From Rhodobacterales bacterium UBA7416 (GTDB lineage Bacteria; Pseudomonadota; Alphaproteobacteria; Rhodobacterales; Rhodobacteraceae): a stretch of DNA of 11,343 bases. The notes beneath the pieces were generated by a model. It was given only the letters and a program-made list of their open reading frames with translations, made no database searches and was not told where the DNA came from. Both the position numbers and the translations under genes were made by a program. Below are positions 6,320 to 11,343 of this stretch, one piece after another. The DNA lies in contig DKMK01000109.1 of NCBI GenBank assembly GCA_002469545.1, positions 1-11,343 of the forward strand. The letters run 5' to 3'. Numbering within the stretch: the first letter of the stretch is position 1; each line of letters begins with the position of its first letter.

Positions 6320-7939
6320 CTACGCCAATAAGTCGTAAGTAATCCCTCCAAGGGTAATTAAAATTTCGGCCTCGCCACCGCCATCAACAAGTGCCCAGAT
6401 TATCTGACCTGTTGGCCTGTAGATTACAAATGCTTCTTCAACATCTAGCTCACCAGCAGCAAGAGCTGCATGAGTAAAGTTGACCTGGAAATCGCTCAGG
6501 GACGCTCCGCTTTGGCCGAAAACCAACGTATCGCCTTCTAAGTAGGAATAATCCTGAATCCAGTCAGACCCATGATCAAAAATTCCCAAATGATAAAACT
6601 TGTCTGCACCGGCTCCGCCATTAACACGGTCATGGCCAAACCCGCCGTTCAAAAAATCATTGCCATCATTACCAAATATCAAGTCAGAAAGCGCAGACCC
6701 TGTGATGATATCGTTACCACCTTGGCCACGCAAAATATCTGCGCCAAAGCCGCCCACGATCGTATCATTACCACCTTGGCCATAGATGTCATCATTCCCA
6801 TAACCACCATAAACGAAGTCGTCTCCGTCCCCCGCCAGAATCAAGTCTCTCAAATCTGCTGTGGTGGCTCCTCCGTAGATTACGTCTGCGCCATTACCAC
6901 CAAACAAGGTGTCTGTGCCATCACCACCATACAAAGTGTCGTTGCCATCACCACCATAGATCCTATTGGCGGCAGAGTTGCCATAAACCGTGTCATTACC
7001 AGAGCCTGCCAAAACATTTTCAATCACAGTGCCAAAGAAGATGACGATATTGCCAACAACGCCGTAGACGCTTGAAACGCCGCCAGACTCAAGGTTGATT
7101 TCCTGGTCTTGGACATCAGAAGAGAAATCAAATGTATCAATCCCACCATCATCAATAATCGTAGACGCCATCGGGCCAGTTGGCGAACTATACCCCAACA
7201 ACGCTGCAAAATCCGCACCAAATTGCGCCAAAGATTCCTCACTGCCATATGTATTGTCGCCAGTACGCAATGTTCCAATCGTGCCATACAATGTTTGCAT
7301 CGCGATAATATCAGCCATCATCGGTGAAATGACCCAGGCAAAGTCCGCAACAACGTTCGTGTTATCCACTTGGTCAAAGTACGACATAATCGTCATTTGC
7401 CAGCTATCGAATGCGAAAATATTATCGACACCCCACGTTGCCGAACCGTTGTATGGCCCCCCGTGACCCAAGCCTAATGCGTGGCCAATTTCATGCAGAT
7501 ACGTTTGGAATGAGTATGAATCGAGTGAAACACCGTAGGACGTTAACCAACTCGTGCTAACATTTACAATCGCGTTATAGGTTGTGTTATCAGCACCGGT
7601 TGACGTCGAGCTTCCCCAATATACCGCATCAGCGCCCGCAAAGGCGCCCGACTGATCATCATCAAAAATAATCGAATTCTCGGTTCCTGCGGTAACTAAT
7701 ATGTTCCCATTCCACACATTTTCAGCGTAATCGCCATAAACGAAATTAATACCAGTGTACGCCGACCATACGGCCAAAGCCGCCTTTGCCAATAATTGCC
7801 CTTCGGCGGTCAGATCCAGTATGTCGATATAAATTGTGCCGCCAACACCAACATCAAATGCAAGTGACTGGCCACCCCAATAACCGTCGGTTAAAAAATC
7901 AGCCTGTGTATTGGCGTCTGTTACTAAAATTGATGTCAT
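6320..7939 (-). CDS. Serralysin-like RTX metalloprotease (peptidase M10 family)
   Basis: This is a secreted zinc endopeptidase of 539 aa. The catalytic motif HEIGHALGLGH (149-159) supplies three zinc histidines and the glutamate base. The Met-turn IMSYF (184-188) supplies M185 and the tyrosine typical of serralysins. About a dozen RTX nonapeptides of GGxGxDxhx type occupy about 311-447 and should bind calcium after export. The C-terminal region (about 490-539), ending ITYDLLA, looks like an uncleaved type I secretion signal. There is no N-terminal Sec signal, as expected for that route. The protein lies in the serralysin size range (about 470-550), although the pre-catalytic segment lacks an obvious long propeptide. 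ATG 7939 is preceded by GAGGA 7 nt upstream. It lies 46 bp after a small exported protein gene, probably co-transcribed. No HlyB/HlyD/TolC-type genes are present. The target is unknown. Confidence 0.93.
   Translation of the reverse strand: MTSILVTDANTQADFLTDGYWGGQSLAFDVGVGGTIYIDILDLTAEGQLLAKAALAVWSAYTGINFVYGDYAENVWNGNILVTAGTENSIIFDDDQSGAFAGADAVYWGSSTSTGADNTTYNAIVNVSTSWLTSYGVSLDSYSFQTYLHEIGHALGLGHGGPYNGSATWGVDNIFAFDSWQMTIMSYFDQVDNTNVVADFAWVISPMMADIIAMQTLYGTIGTLRTGDNTYGSEESLAQFGADFAALLGYSSPTGPMASTIIDDGGIDTFDFSSDVQDQEINLESGGVSSVYGVVGNIVIFFGTVIENVLAGSGNDTVYGNSAANRIYGGDGNDTLYGGDGTDTLFGGNGADVIYGGATTADLRDLILAGDGDDFVYGGYGNDDIYGQGGNDTIVGGFGADILRGQGGNDIITGSALSDLIFGNDGNDFLNGGFGHDRVNGGAGADKFYHLGIFDHGSDWIQDYSYLEGDTLVFGQSGASLSDFQVNFTHAALAAGELDVEEAFVIYRPTGQIIWALVDGGGEAEILITLGGITYDLLA
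6599..7009 (-). repeat. RTX nonapeptide repeat region within the protease gene
   Basis: This region codes for about twelve consecutive units such as GGDGNDTLY, GGDGTDTLF, GGNGADVIY, GGYGNDDIY and GGFGADILR, corresponding to residues about 311-447. A non-repeat stretch (ATTADLRDLIL, about 358-368) splits the array into two blocks, and two later units (GSALSDLIF, GNDGNDFLN) are degenerate. At DNA level the repeats give a related ACCACC/CCATC-rich pattern that also opens long spurious frames on the other strand. Confidence 0.93.
7463..7495 (-). other. Zinc-binding active-site motif of the M10 protease
   Basis: The minus-strand codons here read HEIGHALGLGH, the complete HExxHxxGxxH metzincin signature. 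All three histidines, the glutamate and the glycine are intact, so the enzyme is predicted to be catalytically competent. Confidence 0.95.
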
Positions 7940-7985
7940 ACGGGGATCCTCGCAAAAAGACTAAAAGAGCAACCATTCGCGCCCT

Positions 7986-8396
7986 TCACAGGGGAATATT
8001 AGATATCACGACAAGCTTGTCGAGCAGAGTGTTAAAATCCCCGCCGACGTCCGAAGCCTTAATTTTCACTTCTGGACCTTTTTTTTGTTCGGCCAAAGGC
8101 TCATTTCCCGCTGATCCCCAGCTTAAAAAGCTATCAAAATTTCGGGAATCGATCGCAATGAGGTGAAAAGTGATGTGCATGCCCACACCAGCGCGATCAG
8201 ACAGGTTGTGAAGCGGGGCAACAGACGTATGAAGTCCACGGTCTCGTAAGTTTTTCACCAATTGCATGCATGCCGTTTGTGCAATTTGCTGTGTTGGTGC
8301 CTTGCAGTGCACGTAAATCGGCACGGGACGCGTGGGGCTACTTCCCATCATAATTGTACCTGCGGCAATGGCGGCAATCGTTTTTACAACCTTCAT
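7986..8396 (-). CDS. Small exported protein of unknown function, upstream of the protease
   Basis: This 136-aa protein is not recognised. The N-terminus (MKVVKTIAAIAAGTIMMG) is a basic-hydrophobic Sec-type signal or anchor. There is no lipobox cysteine, so a periplasmic or secreted soluble form is likely. Two cysteines (C31, C43) could pair. The rest is a mixed alpha/beta-looking domain with VGMHITFHLIAID (71-83) as a probable strand and a lysine-rich stretch near 105-113. The start is strongly supported by AAGAGG 5 nt before ATG 8396. It lies 35 bp after the GT4 stop and 46 bp before the protease start, so co-transcription is likely. Small periplasmic inhibitors accompany some serralysins (the Inh/AprI type), and size and position fit that idea. 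However, no inhibitor motif is visible and the assignment is only a hypothesis. Confidence 0.8.
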   Translation of the reverse strand: MKVVKTIAAIAAGTIMMGSSPTRPVPIYVHCKAPTQQIAQTACMQLVKNLRDRGLHTSVAPLHNLSDRAGVGMHITFHLIAIDSRNFDSFLSWGSAGNEPLAEQKKGPEVKIKASDVGGDFNTLLDKLVVISNIPL

Positions 8397-8431
8397 TTAA
8401 GCCTCTTTTCATACCTTAAAATTCAAATGTC

Positions 8432-9586
8432 TTACGCTTTTGGAACTGTTTCGTTTTCAAAGACACCTTGTAATATATCTAAATAAACATTGGCTGTAAT
8501 GCGATCATCGAACTTCGTCTGGGCTAAATTGCGCGCATTTTGGCCCATGTTTTGTAAGGCGTCATCGGTTAAGCTCATCACTTGTTCAATCCGTTTCGTT
8601 AATGTTGCCGCGTCTTGAGCTGGGCACAAAAACCCGGTTTCACCATCGATCAATGTCTCGCGACAACCGGGTGTATCGGTTGTGATAACAAGGCGACCAA
8701 GGGATGTTGCGTCCAGCAAAATACGTGGCATGCCTTCTTGATAATAAGACGGCAATACGACGCAATGCGCCGCCGTGATAAACGGGCGGACATCAGGGGT
8801 TTCGCCAAGAAATTGAACGTCTCCCTGCGCAATCCATTCATCCAATTTAGATTGCTCAATGCCTTCTGGGTGGTTATCAGCAAGTTTACCTAGAATATGA
8901 AATTGGGTGTCGGGCGCATGGGCGCGGATTGATTTTGCGGCGCTAACAAACTCCGCCAAACCTTTGCTGTATAACAAGCGTGCGCAAAACAAAAACACCC
9001 ACGGCGGTGCAGGTGGCATTGTCGCAAATGCAAAATCCGTCGTATTAACGCCTTCGCCGTCCAGCACGATACAACGGTCCGCATCCAACAAACCTTTACT
9101 CACGAAGACTTCTTTGTTTTCGACGTTTGAAAACAGGGCCAAATGAATGTTGCGAAACGCGAAACGGTACAAACCAACAGCCAGCTTTTGCAACCAATTA
9201 TCTGATGAAAAAGCGTTTCCCAAACCTGGGATTACAGCAATGAATGGAATGCCAAATCGGCGCGCTGCTATCGCCCCATAGATATTATTTTTAATTGTAT
9301 AGCTGAAGATCGCATCAGGCTTTAATGCCTGAAAGTGGCGCCGAAACCGGCGCATTAAGGCAAAGTCACGCAGTGGCGACAAACCAGTGCGGTCCATTTC
9401 GATGTCAACAAATTCACACCCGCGCTTTGCCAAGTCATCACTATACTTGTCGCGTGGGGCCAAAATTGTGACGCGGCAACCCTGTGCCATCAATGTATCA
9501 ACAACAGTTCCGCGGAAATGGGCAATGCACCATGATGTGTTTGCTGTAATCACAACGTGACGCCCCTGTAGGGAATTTTTACCCAT
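8432..9586 (-). CDS. GT4-family glycosyltransferase (GT-B fold)
   Basis: This 384-aa cytoplasmic or peripheral-membrane enzyme should transfer a sugar from a nucleotide-sugar donor during polysaccharide repeat synthesis. The N-terminal acceptor domain shows ITANTSWCIAHFRG (13-26) and a PDAIFSYTIKNNIYGAIAAR region (90-109). The C-terminal donor domain begins near CARLLYSKGLAEFV (201-214) and carries EGMPRILLD (284-292), the place of the EX7E motif of retaining GT4 enzymes, with aspartate replacing the second glutamate. TPGCRETLIDGETGFL (305-320) is the usual C-terminal donor-site segment. It resembles capsule or glycan GT4 proteins of the CapM/PglA group. Donor and acceptor cannot be read from sequence. 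Its ATG overlaps the stop of the upstream GT2 gene by one base (TAATG), indicating translational coupling. Confidence 0.92.
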   Translation of the reverse strand: MGKNSLQGRHVVITANTSWCIAHFRGTVVDTLMAQGCRVTILAPRDKYSDDLAKRGCEFVDIEMDRTGLSPLRDFALMRRFRRHFQALKPDAIFSYTIKNNIYGAIAARRFGIPFIAVIPGLGNAFSSDNWLQKLAVGLYRFAFRNIHLALFSNVENKEVFVSKGLLDADRCIVLDGEGVNTTDFAFATMPPAPPWVFLFCARLLYSKGLAEFVSAAKSIRAHAPDTQFHILGKLADNHPEGIEQSKLDEWIAQGDVQFLGETPDVRPFITAAHCVVLPSYYQEGMPRILLDATSLGRLVITTDTPGCRETLIDGETGFLCPAQDAATLTKRIEQVMSLTDDALQNMGQNARNLAQTKFDDRITANVYLDILQGVFENETVPKA

Positions 9587-10521
9587 TACGGTTTCCTGTT
9601 ATTAACTTTTAGCAATGATAAACACATAATCATTGTATCTGAAATGCGCTGGCGCCTTAACCCGCCTGTTACCATTTTGATTATTGGTGTCAATTTCCAC
9701 CCATGCGCAGTCGCGTGTTTTAGCAAAATAAGCGCCCGTTGATTTTCTGGCGTTAGGAATTGCGCAATGTGGCCCAGCGCGGCCGCGTTATCGCTAAGAC
9801 GTTTTTGATAAGACCCGAAAATGGCTGCAAAGTTGCGCCGTTTCCGTGCGATCCCACGGGCAGCACCGACAATGTTTTTGCCATGTTGGCGATACAAAAT
9901 AGTCGGAACATTATCCACATGGACAGAACCGCCGATTCCGGTAACCACCTGTAATGCCCACCAATCATGATATGCAATATTGTGATCAATTGGCATTGAA
10001 CGCAACGCATCCGCCGCAGGTTTATTTAATATCAGCGTGTTTCCGACAATACAGTTTTCGACCAACAAATTTGCAAAGTCCACAGATCGCCGCGGCGGCT
10101 GCGTTTGACGTGTTTCATTTAGATTTGCGTCCACCATTTGAACGACCCCACCATAAACACGTGCAATGTCATCCGTGGCATTCACGAAAAAAGACACGGC
10201 ACGGTCCAACTTATTTGAAAGCCAAACGTCATCTTGGTCACAAAATGCAACGAGATCGTTGTCTTTGTAGTGACAGAGCGCCGTTAGATAGTTTTTGCAA
10301 AACCCCTGTTTGGGGCCAGAAATTCGCTCAATATTCAGTGTAGGGTTCAGTGCAATAAAACGATCCACAATTTCGCAGGTTTGATCGGAGGACCCGTCAT
10401 CACTAATCAGTAATCTCCAATTGGTGTAATCCTGCGCCGCAATGGAATCGAGCTGATCTTGCAAATATCTTGCGCCGTTAAAGGTGCCCATGATGATGGT
10501 TATGATCGGCTTTTTTTGCAT
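9586..10521 (-). CDS. GT2-family glycosyltransferase (GT-A fold)
   Basis: This 311-aa inverting-type transferase has the GT-A nucleotide-sugar fold at its N-terminus: PIITIIMGTFNGARYLQDQL (5-24), SIAAQDYTNWRLLISDDGSSDQT (26-48) with DDGS at 41-44, and FCDQDDVW (93-100). The DQDD form of the metal-binding motif is common in rhamnosyl- and related O-antigen or capsule GT2 enzymes. HDWW (about 185-188) is a typical acceptor-side motif in this subgroup. The C-terminus has no clear membrane helix. The sugar specificity is unknown. ATG 10521 is preferred. A GTG at 10524 immediately precedes it in frame. Neither has a strong ribosome binding site. It is the first gene of the minus-strand run, translationally coupled to the GT4 gene. 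Confidence 0.92.
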   Translation of the reverse strand: MQKKPIITIIMGTFNGARYLQDQLDSIAAQDYTNWRLLISDDGSSDQTCEIVDRFIALNPTLNIERISGPKQGFCKNYLTALCHYKDNDLVAFCDQDDVWLSNKLDRAVSFFVNATDDIARVYGGVVQMVDANLNETRQTQPPRRSVDFANLLVENCIVGNTLILNKPAADALRSMPIDHNIAYHDWWALQVVTGIGGSVHVDNVPTILYRQHGKNIVGAARGIARKRRNFAAIFGSYQKRLSDNAAALGHIAQFLTPENQRALILLKHATAHGWKLTPIIKMVTGGLRRQRISDTMIMCLSLLKVNNRKP

Positions 10522-10585
10522 CACGCAACGTTATGAGGCACGCCATCTGTTATCAACCACTTTTCCATCCCGCTGCTGGATATGC

Positions 10586-10614
10586 ATCACCACTTGCGTA
10601 TCAAAGTGGGTGAT
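10586..10614. repeat. Imperfect hairpin in the GT2/binding-protein intergenic region
   Basis: ATCACCACTT (10586-10595) pairs with AAGTGGGTGAT (10604-10614) as a 10-bp stem with one bulged G and an 8-nt loop. It lies about 65 bp upstream of the GT2 start, so it would sit in that gene's leader or control region. No T-run follows on either strand. Confidence 0.4.
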
Positions 10615-10667
10615 TCTCTTAGATAAGCTCAATTCACCTATCGTTCAAATTGCCTCGTGTAAGGGGT

Positions 10668-10683
10668 AAATATGGGCATATTT
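10668..10683. promoter_or_regulatory. 7-bp-arm inverted repeat, possible operator
   Basis: AAATATG (10668-10674) and CATATTT (10677-10683) are perfect inverted arms around GG. The site lies 132 bp upstream of the binding-protein ATG and 146 bp upstream of the GT2 start, in the divergent intergenic region 10522-10815. A regulatory role is plausible but unproven. No strong sigma-70 promoter stands out in this region. A weak candidate for the binding-protein gene is TTGATA (10741) with TAGGCT (10762), whose 15-bp spacing is short. Confidence 0.3.
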
Positions 10684-10815
10684 TGTGTTTCAAAGTCGCC
10701 GATAGCCCATTTGCGACATAAATGAAGTCGTTTAATCCTTTTGATATCATAACTTCCGCGCTAGGCTGTGCCTCTACAGACTCACTTACGAAGTTTGCAT
10801 AACTGGGAGAAAAGC

Positions 10816-11343
10816 ATGAATTTCTTTAACCGTAAAGGTGACGCACTACCGGCTCACCTTACAGAGCGCGCCTCTGAGGCACGTAATGGCAGCGACGTTG
10901 ATCGCCGCGAATTTATCACCGTGGCCAGCGCATTCGGCGCAACGGCTGCAACTGCATACGCAATGCTAGGCACTGCTGCACCAGCACAGGCAGATGGCCA
11001 TGGCAATATTGCACCGGGTGGCACCGTTCGCATGCAGATGGAAGTTCGCGCATTGAAAGATCCGCGTACATACGACTGGACACAAATCGCGATGGTAACA
11101 GCTGGTTGGCTGGAATATCTGGTTGAGTACAACAACGACGGTTCGTTTAAACCTCGTCTGTTGGAAGGTTGGTCTGTAAATGACAATGCTACTGTTTACA
11201 CATTGAACGTTCGTAAGGGCGTAAAATGGAACAATGGCGACGACTTCACAGCCGCAGATGTTGCACGCAACATCGAAGGTTGGTGTGATGGCAACGTAGA
11301 GGGTAACTCTATGGCTGCGCGCATGAACTCTTTGGTTGATCCA
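10816..11343 (+). CDS. Tat-exported family 5 (peptide/oligopeptide) ABC transporter substrate-binding protein, 5' part
   Basis: The first 176 codons are present and the window end truncates the gene (family members are usually 500-600 aa). This is a periplasmic solute receptor of the SBP_bac_5 (DppA/OppA) family that feeds an ABC importer. The N-terminus carries a twin-arginine signal: DRREFITVA (29-37) with R30-R31, a hydrophobic stretch (36-54) and a likely cleavage after APAQA (about residue 59). The mature protein starts with GGTVRM (68-73), and the family landmark region LLEGWSVNDNATVYTLNVRKGVKWNNGDDFTAADV (115-149) is very clear. The start is well supported by GGGAG (10805-10809), 6 nt upstream of ATG. 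It is transcribed away from the polysaccharide genes and probably begins a separate transporter operon. The substrate may be peptides, opines or other small molecules. Confidence 0.93.
   Translation, partial: MNFFNRKGDALPAHLTERASEARNGSDVDRREFITVASAFGATAATAYAMLGTAAPAQADGHGNIAPGGTVRMQMEVRALKDPRTYDWTQIAMVTAGWLEYLVEYNNDGSFKPRLLEGWSVNDNATVYTLNVRKGVKWNNGDDFTAADVARNIEGWCDGNVEGNSMAARMNSLVDP

Noticed and set aside
6599..7009. Regular DNA repeats considered as a CRISPR array
   Set aside because: The periodicity is that of nonapeptide codons, the units are not identical, and the translated frame is a clear RTX domain.
6572..7075. 167-codon open frame on the plus strand opposite the RTX repeats
   Set aside because: It mirrors the repetitive codons of the RTX array, has no ribosome binding site or recognisable domain, and lies wholly within a confident gene.
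7095..7466. 123-codon plus-strand open frame inside the protease gene
   Set aside because: It is antisense to the catalytic domain region, with no start signal and no domain-like composition.
9954..10343. 129-codon plus-strand open frame inside the GT2 gene
   Set aside because: It is His/Cys/Arg-rich, as expected for antisense translation of a real gene, and shows no motif.

Overview
The window looks like a chromosomal surface-polysaccharide locus from an alphaproteobacterium, most likely a marine Rhodobacterales (roseobacter-type) organism. That assignment is an inference from protein character. It rests on a Tat-exported family 5 solute-binding protein, an RTX serralysin-like protease with a typical roseobacter-style C-terminus, and RgpF/WbsX proteins. 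No rRNA, tRNA, CRISPR array or insertion sequence was seen.

Layout. Positions 1-126 are non-coding and hold a perfect 17-bp inverted repeat. At 127-924 (-) is a KpsM-like ABC-2 permease. It is divergent from a KpsE-like polysaccharide co-polymerase (1034-2173, +) followed after 2 bp by a KpsT-like ATPase (2176-2853, +). The gap between the divergent genes carries a 15-bp palindrome. Converging on kpsT from the right is a long run of minus-strand genes. In transcription order these are a GT2 glycosyltransferase (10521-9586), a GT4 glycosyltransferase (9586-8432, start and stop overlapping as TAATG), a small exported protein of unknown function (8396-7986), an RTX M10 metalloprotease (7939-6320), an RgpF-WbsX fusion protein (6152-3945) and a PAPS-dependent-type sulfotransferase (3845-2877). 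A 294-bp intergenic region separates the GT2 gene from a plus-strand Tat-dependent peptide/oligopeptide ABC transporter binding protein (10816 onward), which is cut by the window end and is probably unrelated to the locus.

How it may work together (inference). The GT2, GT4 and RgpF-WbsX proteins would build a polysaccharide, and the sulfotransferase could sulfate it or a related surface glycan. The KpsM/KpsT transporter with the KpsE-like co-polymerase would export it by the ABC-dependent (group 2 capsule-like) route. The outer-membrane partner (KpsD/Wza type) and the KpsC/KpsS lipid-linker enzymes are not in the window and must lie elsewhere if the pathway is complete. The RTX protease is expected to leave the cell by type I secretion, whose genes are also absent here. 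By eye, base composition is AT-richer in the left part (export genes, sulfotransferase, WbsX) than in the right part (protease, GT4, GT2, binding protein), which suggests a mosaic locus.
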